This document shows, one piece after another, positions 56,835 through 64,000 of a DNA stretch of 64,000 bases. This stretch comes from Embleya sp051903075. Its GTDB lineage: Bacteria; Actinomycetota; Actinomycetes; Streptomycetales; Streptomycetaceae. Position numbers and translations under genes: made by a program. The first letter of the stretch is position 1; the number at the start of each line of letters is the position of its first letter. The notes under the pieces are model-generated. The model was not told where the DNA came from and did not search any database. It saw only the letters and a program-made list of their open reading frames with translations. Where the stretch lies: the NCBI RefSeq assembly GCF_051903075.1, contig NZ_CP182422.1, positions 7,053,763 to 7,117,762 of the forward strand, written 5' to 3'.

Positions 56835-57656
56835 TCAACCCTGGGGAGCGAACAGGTCTTCTTGCTGCTGCGCCCTGTTCACCCGGGCGAGGATCTCTCG
56901 AGTGCAATCCAGACGTGCCACGCCTGCCACGACCATCAGACTTCCCGGACGCAGACCCGCCTGCTCGGCGACCCAGGCGTTGAGCTTGCCGAGCGCCAGG
57001 TAGTTGCCGTAGGCGCGGTCGAACATGTAGTGGCTGCGGTAGTAGGCGACCGTGTGGACGATGCCGGCGCCGCTCTCCAGCTGGAACGAGACGTGACTCA
57101 GGCAGGGAAAGTCCAGCATCTGGGTGTCGCCCCCGAGGTCGCGGATGGGCAGGTCGGTCGGAGCCTCCTCGACCGGCGGCGGACCGTCCTCGACGTGGAC
57201 GGTGCCGGCCTCGTACACCGCGTTCCAGCGACTGCTGCGGCTGAGCTGCCGTAGCCGCGCGATGAGCACACCCAACTGGTCGACCGGAGCCGTGTTCCCG
57301 TCGCGGCCGGGGTGGCCCACCAGCCGCCCGAAGTAGGTGCCGTGGACGTTGCGCCGATCGGCTTTGCGCAGCCGCTCGTACATGGCGAGATAGCGTCGGG
57401 CCAACTCGGCGTGATCCTTGCTGGAGGCAGCAAGCGCGGCGGGGAAGAGGGTGTTGATCACCGCTTCCATCGGGTACTTGTCCTTGGCGATGCGCAGGCG
57501 CTCCAACTCGGCTCGCATATCTGGATGTTCGTGCCGCGGATCGGAGATGCGCACGACGGTGTGGTAGCCCTTCGCGCCCGGGAATTCGGCCAGGCGCCCG
57601 CAGGCCCTCAGCCAGGCGGAGGACACGTCGGGAGCGTCGACGGTGAAGGTGTGCAC
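56835..57656 (-). CDS. Thymidylate-synthase-like enzyme (possible dUMP hydroxymethylase)
   Basis: The 273-aa protein begins VHTFTVDAPD at a GTG with GGGGAG nine bases upstream. GTYFGRL and DQLGVLIARLR match the TS substrate region. FPCLSHVSFQ gives the catalytic Cys185. YRSHYMFDRAYGN keeps the phosphate-binding Arg207 and the Asn218 that normally reads uracil. The Asp after the Arg is replaced by Tyr209-210 in this loop. The cell must have an ordinary thymidylate synthase elsewhere, so a specialised hydroxymethylating or altered TS is likely. It is the last gene of the ACP-XRE-IrrE-TS operon. Confidence 0.85.
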   Translation of the reverse strand: MHTFTVDAPDVSSAWLRACGRLAEFPGAKGYHTVVRISDPRHEHPDMRAELERLRIAKDKYPMEAVINTLFPAALAASSKDHAELARRYLAMYERLRKADRRNVHGTYFGRLVGHPGRDGNTAPVDQLGVLIARLRQLSRSSRWNAVYEAGTVHVEDGPPPVEEAPTDLPIRDLGGDTQMLDFPCLSHVSFQLESGAGIVHTVAYYRSHYMFDRAYGNYLALGKLNAWVAEQAGLRPGSLMVVAGVARLDCTREILARVNRAQQQEDLFAPQG

Positions 57657-57699
57657 TTTCTGTCTCCCCTCGACGGAGCACTGGCGCGCGGCGTTCGGG

Positions 57700-58608
57700 C
57701 TACGACTCCCAGAAGTGATCGGAGCCATGACGTCGCGGTACCGGGGACACGGTGACGTGGAAGATCTCGTCGCCGGAGGTGGCAGTCAGGGTGGAAACGC
57801 CGTTCAACTCTTCGGTGACCCACAGGGCGCGGTTGCCGTCGGGGCCACCCTCCCAAGAAAGTTGCGTCTGGTCGGACGGATCCTCGTTCGCGAAGCCGGG
57901 AGGGATCGCGTCCCAGGCACCGCTGAAGTCCAACAAGAGCAGATCCCCGGCGGCCACACGTATGTGCGCATCATGAGCACCACGCCCCAGGGCGTGGACA
58001 TGGGCCCGAGGGGAGATTCCGAGCCCGTGCGCGAGCAGGTTCTTCAGATCCGCCGGAGCGTTTTTCACCCACATCCTCTCGGTGGATCGTCCGATGGCCT
58101 TGAGCCGGACCAGGTGTCGCACCGTGGTGGCGTAGGGAGTGCCCAGCCAGCGCGCGATCCGATAGACGTCCGCAGGGCTGGACGGGTGCCGTACACCGAC
58201 ACGCGCGCAGGCCGCACGGACGGCCGGCAACGGCATCAGAAACCAGGACGCGAAGGCTTCGGCGGCTTTCTCGTGCTCCGGCCAGTCCTCACCCCAACGT
58301 CCCCACCTCCTGTCCCCGTCGTGATCCAGGGTCGTCCCGTGTCCCAGGACGTGATGGCCCAGTTCGTGAGCCAGGGTGTGTCGGATGTCGGTTTCAACCA
58401 AGCCCTCGTTGAGCAGACAAGCCGGCCCGCCGTCGCCCGACGCGAGGTAGAACCCCAACAACGGACCCAACTTTCGAGCGACAACTTCCACATTCGCAGC
58501 CTTCAAAGCGGCGAACACGTCCACATAGTCGTCGCGGGGAACCCTCAGGCTCTGGTGGGCGTGCGCTGCGGCGATCATCGCGATCCCGTGCGCCTCGTCC
58601 CAACTCAA
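57700..58608 (-). CDS. ImmA/IrrE-family metallopeptidase
   Basis: The 302-aa protein starts at a TTG overlapping the XRE stop as TTGA, with GGAG before it. Residues 81-85 (HELGHH) are the zinc motif and Glu117 in EAFASWFLMP is the third ligand. The C-terminal half is beta-rich with no transmembrane helix. In phages and mobile elements these proteases cut a partner XRE repressor to release expression, and the partner here is the gene immediately before it. A substrate other than that XRE is not excluded. Confidence 0.92.
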   Translation of the reverse strand: MSWDEAHGIAMIAAAHAHQSLRVPRDDYVDVFAALKAANVEVVARKLGPLLGFYLASGDGGPACLLNEGLVETDIRHTLAHELGHHVLGHGTTLDHDGDRRWGRWGEDWPEHEKAAEAFASWFLMPLPAVRAACARVGVRHPSSPADVYRIARWLGTPYATTVRHLVRLKAIGRSTERMWVKNAPADLKNLLAHGLGISPRAHVHALGRGAHDAHIRVAAGDLLLLDFSGAWDAIPPGFANEDPSDQTQLSWEGGPDGNRALWVTEELNGVSTLTATSGDEIFHVTVSPVPRRHGSDHFWES

Positions 58609-59027
58609 AGGAGCTCCGGGGACGCCGACGGCCCATCCGAAGCGTCCGAGGACTCCGCCTCCGCCTCGGCCGCACGCCGAGCCTTGAGGTACTGGATGAA
58701 CCTGGCCACCTCGATCCGGTCCCCTTCCGTCAAGTCCTTGCGAGTCCGAGGCATCCCCGCCAAGGCGTGCTCACCGGCATCCGCGTCTTCGTCCTCGTCC
58801 AGGAAGTAGGACGCGGACAACCGGTAGAGGCGCGCCAGCTTCTTCAACTCCATCGTGTCCACCTTGCGCACTCCGCGCTCGATGTCACTGACAGCCGAAC
58901 GGGGGATGCCGGTCCGTTCGGCCACCTGCTGCTGGGACAGGCCCAGATAATCGCGGGTGCTCCTCAATCGTTGCCCGAGCCGGGCACGCTCGACATCGTC
59001 GTCCGCAGGCTCGGATACGGCGGTCAT
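58605..59027 (-). CDS. XRE-family repressor
   Basis: The 140-aa protein has an HTH (LSQQQVAERTGIPRSAVSDI) followed by an acidic linker and a short helical tail (TEGDRIEVARFIQYL). AAGGAGG precedes its ATG, which overlaps the ACP gene stop (ATGA). It probably binds the palindrome at 59368-59384 between the operon and the divergent MazG gene. Cleavage by the following IrrE-type peptidase would be the trigger. Confidence 0.93.
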   Translation of the reverse strand: MTAVSEPADDDVERARLGQRLRSTRDYLGLSQQQVAERTGIPRSAVSDIERGVRKVDTMELKKLARLYRLSASYFLDEDEDADAGEHALAGMPRTRKDLTEGDRIEVARFIQYLKARRAAEAEAESSDASDGPSASPELL

Positions 59028-59302
59028 GACAGCCCCTCCTTCGCGGGGACGGCTTCGTGGACGGTCTCGGCGAAAGCCCACACGGAGCGCAGAGATCTTC
59101 CGGCCTCGGCATCCGCGCTGATCGTCACGCCAAAACGGTTTTCGACACGGGTCAGGATCTCCACGATCAACACGGAGTCCACCGGCAACTCCGCACCCTG
59201 GGACGAAAGTTCCTCGTACAACTCGTCGACCGATCGACCCTGCTGCTCCGCCAGAAGCTCCACGACGACGTCGACGATCTCCCTGACGCTTCCGTCCGGC
59301 AT
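59024..59302 (-). CDS. Acyl-carrier-protein-like protein
   Basis: This 92-aa protein carries PVDSVLIVEILTRVENRFGV, a phosphopantetheine-type site (Ser43) with the usual acidic helix after it. It is the first gene of the XRE operon. An ATG 57 bases upstream is also in frame without a ribosome site. A carrier protein in a regulatory and DNA-modification operon is unexpected, and it might carry the donor group for a base modification or tether a regulator. No acyl or aminoacyl loading enzyme is seen nearby. Confidence 0.82.
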   Translation of the reverse strand: MPDGSVREIVDVVVELLAEQQGRSVDELYEELSSQGAELPVDSVLIVEILTRVENRFGVTISADAEAGRSLRSVWAFAETVHEAVPAKEGLS

Positions 59303-59367
59303 GGCGACACCCGCCCGTGTTCGCGACTCCCGGACAGCCGGGCTGACGTCATCTAGCATACCAAGCG

Positions 59368-59384
59368 TGTCGGGAAATCCGACA
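59368..59384. promoter_or_regulatory. Palindromic operator between divergent operons
   Basis: TGTCGG and CCGACA surround GAAAT as a perfect inverted repeat. A looser CTAGC…GCTAG pair lies outside it (59353 and 59402). The site is between the ACP-XRE-IrrE-TS operon and the MazG gene, so one XRE dimer could control both. Confidence 0.7.
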
Positions 59385-59417
59385 GACTTGTCGCCTAACT
59401 CGCTAGACGGAGGGTAC

Positions 59418-60323
59418 GTGCACCTCGCCCGCTACCAGCAGGCCGCCCTGAAAACCCTGCAACCGCCCACCCCGGACGCCGACCCCGTCCTCGTGCCCCT
59501 CTTCGGTCTCGTCGGTGAAGTCGGCTCGGTCGCAACGGCCTACAAAAAGCGTATGCGCGACGGCACGACCACCGGACGCCAACAACTACGCGAAGAACTC
59601 GGCGACGTCCTGTGGTACGTCGCCGCCCTGGCCCACCGACTGGACCTCGACCTCGAGGACGTCGCCGCCGCCAGCCTCGAAAAGGCCAAGGACCGATGGC
59701 GCGTCACCCCCGACCTCGAACGCGTCCACTTCGACGCCGACTACCCGCCCCACGAGCAACTTCCCCGCCGCACAACCCTCACGTTCACCCCCACCGAAGA
59801 CAACCGCGTCCGACTCACCCGTGAGGACGGCAGCCAAGCAGGTGACCCCCTCACCAGCGCATCCCACATCGAGGACGACTACCGCTTCCACGACGCCTTC
59901 CACCTTGCGCACGCCGCAGTCCTAGGCTGGTCGCCCGTCACCCGCTTCCTCCTGGAGCGCAAACGCCGCAGTCGTCCCGGCGTCGACGAAGCCGAAGACG
60001 GAGGCCGCGCAATCGCCATCGAAGAAGGCGTATCCGCCCTGGTCTTCACCTACGCCACGCGCCACGGCTTCTTCGAAGACACCCGCCACGTCGACCACGA
60101 ACTCCTCGACACGATCGACCAGATGACCGCCCACCTGGAAGTCAACGTCCTCAGAGCCGCCGACTGGGAAAAAGCAATCATGACCGGCTACGACGTATGG
60201 CGTCAGATCCGCAAGCACAACGGCGGCACAGTTGAACTCGATTTGGACCACCAGACACTCACCTTCATCGAGCAAAGCCCCCACCCCGAACCACCCTCGA
60301 CGAGAACCGACACCGCACCCTGA
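59418..60323 (+). CDS. MazG-like nucleotide pyrophosphohydrolase with C-terminal extension
   Basis: The 301-aa protein starts VHLARYQQAALKTL at a GTG with GGAGGG four bases before it. GEVGSV (Glu34) and REELGDVLWYV (Glu59, Glu60, Asp63) are the metal-binding MazG motifs that cleave NTPs to NMP and diphosphate. A further 200 residues contain HDAFHLAHAAVLGWSPVTR and a helical end. It diverges from the XRE operon and may adjust dNTP pools for the modification enzymes. Confidence 0.9.
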   Translation: MHLARYQQAALKTLQPPTPDADPVLVPLFGLVGEVGSVATAYKKRMRDGTTTGRQQLREELGDVLWYVAALAHRLDLDLEDVAAASLEKAKDRWRVTPDLERVHFDADYPPHEQLPRRTTLTFTPTEDNRVRLTREDGSQAGDPLTSASHIEDDYRFHDAFHLAHAAVLGWSPVTRFLLERKRRSRPGVDEAEDGGRAIAIEEGVSALVFTYATRHGFFEDTRHVDHELLDTIDQMTAHLEVNVLRAADWEKAIMTGYDVWRQIRKHNGGTVELDLDHQTLTFIEQSPHPEPPSTRTDTAP

Positions 60324-60350
60324 ACCTCACGCCGGATCTCACACCCGACG

Positions 60351-63300
60351 TCACGTCCACCGCATCCCGATCGCGTCCAACGCGGCGATCCGCTCACCCG
60401 TCAACTTCCCGCGCCGCGCCCGGGTGTTGGTGACCCACACCCCCAACCGCACCTCCTCGACCCCGCCACCCCCGGGCACCTCCACAACCTCGACGTGCCC
60501 ACGCGGGACCTCCAGATGCCCCTCCCGCGCGAAGAACACCCCGGCCGCGGCCAACCCCACCGCGAACGCCTCGTCCCGACTGCGCCCCGCCCTCGGCCCA
60601 CCCGACCCCCCGCCCCGCCCCGCCACCACCCCGACGGCCGACGCCACAACGCCCACCGCGAGCAGCGCCTCCCGCTGCGCCGCGTTCAACCGCGCCCACC
60701 CCGCGACCTGCCGCTCGACCCACCGCCCGATCCCGACCCCGCGATACACCGTCCCGGGCCCGGGAACAACCACCTCCCGCACCGCCGCCGGCCCCGCCGC
60801 CCCACCGCCGACGTCGGCCCCCACACCACCCGCCGCGACCCGCCCCGCCACACCCGCCGCCGCGCTACGCACCCCGACCCCACCAGCCACCCCCGCCGCT
60901 GCGCCGCGCGGCCCGGCCAGGCCCACCTCACCGCCCGATCCATGCCCACCCGCCGTCGTACCCCGGGACGCCGCCGTCCCGTGCCCGGGCCCCGCGACGC
61001 CCGGCCCGACCACACCCGCCGCCGCGCCTCCGCCCCCGCCGTCTCGAACCGCCGCCGCGTCGGGCACCCCACCCGCACCCGCCGCTGCGCCGTACGACCC
61101 ACCAGCCCCCACCCCGACACCCGGCTCATGTCCACCCGCCGCTGCGCCGTCGCCGCCCTCGAGGGCGGCGGGCGGGTTGTGGGTCTGTTGCCAGTGGCGG
61201 AGGTGGTTGAGGTGGCGCTGCCAGTCGATCGACCAGTGCCGGGGGTTCCATTCGGGGTCGATGGCTGCGAGTTGTTCGGCGCGTTCCGGGTGGCGTTTCA
61301 TGCCGTTGCCCTGGCGCCATTTCTGCAGTTGCCGTCCGATGGGGAAGCCGTCGATGATCGCGTCGACCGGCGCGGCCAGGCCCACATGCAGCCGGGCGTA
61401 CTCACGGGCGTGGGCCAGGGCGTCCCGCCACCCCCGGTCGTAGGCGTCCCACACCATCCCCAACGCCTCGAGCTCGGCGATCTGCGTCCGATCCAGGCCG
61501 CCGTTCGCGTACGCGCGCCGCATCTCCGACACCCAGCTCCCCACGGGGAAGGTGACGCCGTGCGCGTCGATGTCGACCGTGTGCAGCGGGATCTCGAGAT
61601 TCCCGAACCGCTCGCGGTAGCGCTCCGCGGCCGCGTACCCCCGCAGCCAGTTGCGCCGTTGAGGGTCCAGGACACGGGTACGCACGAACCGCGCCAACCG
61701 GACCGGGTCGCGCCGGGAGGAGAACCACACCAGCGAACCCCGCCCCCCGGGCCCGCCCTCGCCACCGGACTCGTCGTCACCGTCGTCGAACGGGCGGGCC
61801 GTCTCCTGCGCCGCCCCGTCGACCTGGGGCACGGCGAGGACGTCGACGACATCCGTCCCGTGGGACCGCAGCGCGTACAGGACGCGGGCCAACGGCGCCC
61901 AGGTGGGGGAGACGAGCATGTCGTCGGGCGTCTCGCCCCTGCGCAGGAAGATCGGCACGACGATCGACGCGATCTTGTCGCCCTCCGGCGAGGGCCTGAC
62001 CGCACGACCGAGGACCTGGCAGATGTCCACCACCGAACCGCGCGGATCCGCCAACACCACGGTGTCCACCCGCAGGTCGACACCCTCGCCCAGCACCCGA
62101 CAGTTCGCGAGGAAGGACCGCTCGGCCACGACGCCGTCCGCGTCGACACCGGCCTCGAACACCCGCAACGCCTCGCGCTTGACCTCCGCGTCGTCACCGC
62201 CGTACAACCACCCCGCGCCCACCGACCCCGGATACGTCCGCGGATCCGCCGCGTGCAGCCGCCCCAACGCCTTCGGCAGGCCCTCAGCGAACGCCTGCGC
62301 CTCCTTGACGCGGTGATGGAACGTGAGGATGCGCCGCAGCCCGTACTCGGCGGCGGTCTTGAGCAACGCCGTCTGCAACGCCGCCAACCGTGCACCCCGG
62401 AACTCCTCCGCGTCCTGGGGGCGTTGCGTGTTCCTGTTGAGCGCGAGGCCCTTCGCCGCCGCCGCGGCCTCCACCTCGGCATCGGTGACCTCCACCAGGA
62501 TCACCCGAAAAGGCGCACAGATCCCGTGGCGACAAGCCTCGACGAGAGGCAGTTCGAACACCACCCTGCCGAAGAGGCGTTCGTCGTCCATCGACGCCAC
62601 CAACCCCGGCGGCAACGGCATCGCCACCAGCCGCTCCTCCGCCTCGACATCCTCGACAGTCCCCGAGACCTCCTCCTCGGCCTCATCCGGGGTCTCCTCG
62701 GCGAACGCCTCCCACTCCTCGTCCCCGTCGTCCTCACCGGAGGCGAAATCGAAGACCAGATCGAGACCCTCCGACCCCCCGTCGACCCCCTCCAAGCCCC
62801 CGAAGCCCTCGACGACCTCCTCGTCGTCGAACTCCTCCGGCGCCTCGTACCGCACCGACGTCGGCCGCGCCCCCAACGCCGCGTACGCACTACGCGCCTG
62901 TGGGTCCCACACCCGCGGGGTGGCGGTCATGTACAGCCGCCGCTGCGCCGGGAGGCGTCGGTTGTCGTGGACGGCGGCCCATTTCTTGCCCAGGTAGCCG
63001 CTGGTGCGGTGTGCCTCGTCGACGATCACCAGGGTCCAGGGGAGTACCGGGAGGCCGTAGTTGCCCTTGTGGGCCTTCAGGAGTTGCCGGAGGGAGGCGT
63101 AGGTCCCGAAGACCGTGACGTGCCGCGTACGGCCCGCCCAGAGGGCGAAGCGGTACGGGTTCGTGGTGGCCCGCGCGCCGGCGTCGACGAGGACCGGATC
63201 GCTGTTCGGCAGCGAACACAACGCCACCATGGGCCCGTCGCGCCCCGCGCGCCGCCACGCGGTCATGGTCTGGGTCAACAGACCCAGGGTGGGCACCAGG

Positions 63301-63530
63301 ACCAGCACCCGCCCCCGCGGCGCCACCTCGCCTGCCACGGCCGCGGCGATGTCGGTCTTGCCGGACCCGGTGGCGGACACGACCTGGGCCCGCCGGCCCG
63401 CGTACGGCCCGTCGCCGAGCCGAAATTCCTCGAGCGGACGCCGGAACTCGGCGACTACGTTCTGCACGGCTTCGCGTTGATGACGGCGTAGAGTCACGCT
63501 CGGCGCGACGCCTCGGTACGAGGGGCTCAT
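60351..63530 (-). CDS. Telomere-proximal DEAH helicase (TtrA-like) with Gly/Ala-rich insert
   Basis: The protein is about 1060 aa. The GTG six bases before the ATG is also possible, and no clear ribosome site is seen. Walker A is ATGSGKT, DEAH lies in VIVDEAHRT, YMTATPR follows, and QVLGRAVR closes the C-terminal lobe. An acidic insert (residues about 225-290, Asp/Glu-rich) splits the helicase core. HA repeats follow (VGSWVSEMRRAY, IGRQLQKWRQ). A low-complexity Ala/Gly stretch (about 788-920, repeats of AAAG) precedes the last HA repeat. Helicases of this kind sit next to Streptomyces telomeres and are needed for conjugal end transfer. It is transcribed away from the DNA end. Confidence 0.93.
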   Translation of the reverse strand: MSPSYRGVAPSVTLRRHQREAVQNVVAEFRRPLEEFRLGDGPYAGRRAQVVSATGSGKTDIAAAVAGEVAPRGRVLVLVPTLGLLTQTMTAWRRAGRDGPMVALCSLPNSDPVLVDAGARATTNPYRFALWAGRTRHVTVFGTYASLRQLLKAHKGNYGLPVLPWTLVIVDEAHRTSGYLGKKWAAVHDNRRLPAQRRLYMTATPRVWDPQARSAYAALGARPTSVRYEAPEEFDDEEVVEGFGGLEGVDGGSEGLDLVFDFASGEDDGDEEWEAFAEETPDEAEEEVSGTVEDVEAEERLVAMPLPPGLVASMDDERLFGRVVFELPLVEACRHGICAPFRVILVEVTDAEVEAAAAAKGLALNRNTQRPQDAEEFRGARLAALQTALLKTAAEYGLRRILTFHHRVKEAQAFAEGLPKALGRLHAADPRTYPGSVGAGWLYGGDDAEVKREALRVFEAGVDADGVVAERSFLANCRVLGEGVDLRVDTVVLADPRGSVVDICQVLGRAVRPSPEGDKIASIVVPIFLRRGETPDDMLVSPTWAPLARVLYALRSHGTDVVDVLAVPQVDGAAQETARPFDDGDDESGGEGGPGGRGSLVWFSSRRDPVRLARFVRTRVLDPQRRNWLRGYAAAERYRERFGNLEIPLHTVDIDAHGVTFPVGSWVSEMRRAYANGGLDRTQIAELEALGMVWDAYDRGWRDALAHAREYARLHVGLAAPVDAIIDGFPIGRQLQKWRQGNGMKRHPERAEQLAAIDPEWNPRHWSIDWQRHLNHLRHWQQTHNPPAALEGGDGAAAGGHEPGVGVGAGGSYGAAAGAGGVPDAAAVRDGGGGGAAAGVVGPGVAGPGHGTAASRGTTAGGHGSGGEVGLAGPRGAAAGVAGGVGVRSAAAGVAGRVAAGGVGADVGGGAAGPAAVREVVVPGPGTVYRGVGIGRWVERQVAGWARLNAAQREALLAVGVVASAVGVVAGRGGGSGGPRAGRSRDEAFAVGLAAAGVFFAREGHLEVPRGHVEVVEVPGGGGVEEVRLGVWVTNTRARRGKLTGERIAALDAIGMRWT

Positions 63531-63536
63531 AATCAC

Positions 63537-63651
63537 AGACTCGGGTAGAAGATGTTTTGATGCAAGCCGACGGCGTGACTCGGTACCGATGTGTCACCCT
63601 GAAGCGAAGCCCACCGGACTTCTCGGACGTGGGAAACCCCACCGCACCACA
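63537..63651. other. Upstream region of the telomeric helicase gene
   Basis: No gene. It should contain the helicase promoter. Confidence 0.5.
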
Positions 63652-63726
63652 TGACGGCAAGTCAGATTGCGACTGACGTCGAGTCAGGCATTGGAAATCA
63701 CAGCTGACGATGCGTCAGATCCAATG
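63652..63726. repeat. Subtelomeric inverted-repeat cluster (TGAC/GTCA half-sites)
   Basis: Several short inverted repeats occur in tandem: TGAC…GTCA (63652-63664), CTGAC-GTCGA-GTCAG (63673-63687), and CTGACG-ATG-CGTCAG (63704-63718). The last lies inside CATTGGA…TCCAATG (63689-63726). The AT content is higher than around it. It may be a protein-binding array or cruciform-forming DNA near the chromosome end. Confidence 0.8.
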
Positions 63727-63797
63727 TGATGGCTCATCAGATATACGAGCCAGAGCCCCGAAAGCGTAACCCAGACACCCCGGTTGCCGCTGCCGGC

Positions 63798-64000
63798 AGG
63801 CCGCTTGCGGCCTTGAGCCAGCCGCGCAGCGGGTGGCTCGGGTGTACCGCGCAGCGGTACACCGGGAGGCCGCGCAGCGGGCTCCGACGGCCGCAACGCG
63901 GCCGTCCTTCACCGGGTGGCGCAACGCGCCACCCGGCTGCCGCAACGCGGCAGCCTTTCGCTCGCAAGCCGCGCAGCGGCTTGGGGACCCGCTCCGCGGG
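63798..64000. repeat. Linear-replicon telomere, archetypal Streptomyces type
   Basis: A run of palindromes ends exactly at the window edge. From the end inward they are CCCGC/GCGGG at 63988-64000, AAGCCGC…GCGGCTT at 63966-63982 (GCA loop), 63935-63955 (AAC loop), 63912-63936 (11-bp arms, AAC loop), 63886-63906 (AAC), 63866-63884 (GCA, one G-G mismatch), 63841-63863 (10-bp arms, GCA), 63815-63839 (GCA, one mismatch) and 63798-63813 (TT loop). Archetypal telomeres begin CCCGCGGAGCGGG and carry such foldback structures, where the terminal protein Tpg primes end patching. Confidence 0.93.

Noticed and set aside
60495..63491. Long plus-strand frame opposite the telomeric helicase
   Set aside because: Shadow frame without motifs. 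The minus strand has all helicase motifs.
63798..64000. CRISPR-like array of repeats
   Set aside because: The units are palindromes of different sequence and length with no regular spacers. They match telomere foldbacks.
55087..64000. tap/tpg terminal-protein genes
   Set aside because: No helix-turn-helix Tap or Tpg-like protein was found. They are often elsewhere in the genome, so their absence does not argue against the telomere.

Overview
The window reads as the last 64 kb of a linear Streptomyces-like replicon (Streptomycetaceae). Support is the very high GC content, the gene families (modular PKS, SARP, FxsB-like radical SAM, VirD4/TraG, CU044_5270), and the final ~200 bases. These form a nested set of GC-rich palindromes with 2-3 nt loops. 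Read inward from base 64000 the complement begins CCCGCGGAGCGGG, the hallmark first palindrome of archetypal Streptomyces telomeres. The right edge is therefore a natural DNA end. A telomere-associated helicase (TtrA-like) sits about 470 bp inside it. No tRNA, rRNA or CRISPR array was seen.

Layout. 1-10.3 kb: the 3' end of a type I polyketide synthase (DH remnant-KR-ACP, then KS-AT-DH-KR-ACP and a docking tail), a shared terminator, and on the other strand a SARP activator, an FkbH-like glyceryl transferase and a free ACP, which together would supply a glyceryl-ACP building block. 10.7-13.2 kb: a membrane protein and a NarL-type two-component pair. 13.7-20.6 kb: a large zincin/VWD lipoprotein, a SnoaL-like protein with an AraC regulator, an IS110 relic, and a GNAT-DUF2716 fusion. 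21.6-24.3 kb: a compact RiPP locus, with a 55-aa precursor, a hairpin, a SPASM radical SAM enzyme and an AAC(3)-like acyltransferase. 24.5-42 kb: a patchwork of intact genes (orphan conjugation coupling protein, DedA/PAP2/histidine kinase operon, PhoB-type regulator, alpha/beta hydrolase, TetR) and many broken ones (ATP-binding HTH protein, nitrilase, AftB-like glycosyltransferase, ECF sigma factor, IS5 relic).

43-48.7 kb: a Tn7-like TniQ-TnsA-TnsB-TnsC operon with four-base overlaps between the tnsA, tnsB and tnsC genes. 48.9-53.6 kb: a TtrA-like helicase paralogue, a possible HEPN protein and a membrane-anchored protein. These are followed by an IS256-family element with a clear 8-bp target duplication but a frameshifted transposase.

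55.4-60.3 kb: the most unusual block. A ribbon-helix-helix regulator and a thymine-hypermodification enzyme homologue (HMUDK_hel/aGPT-PPlase) diverge from a perfect AT-only-core palindrome. Convergent to them is a coupled operon of ACP, XRE regulator, ImmA/IrrE peptidase and a thymidylate-synthase-like enzyme. A MazG-like pyrophosphohydrolase diverges from that operon across a second palindromic operator. I infer a chromosomal DNA-base or nucleotide modification system, possibly defensive. Its function is not proven by the sequence.
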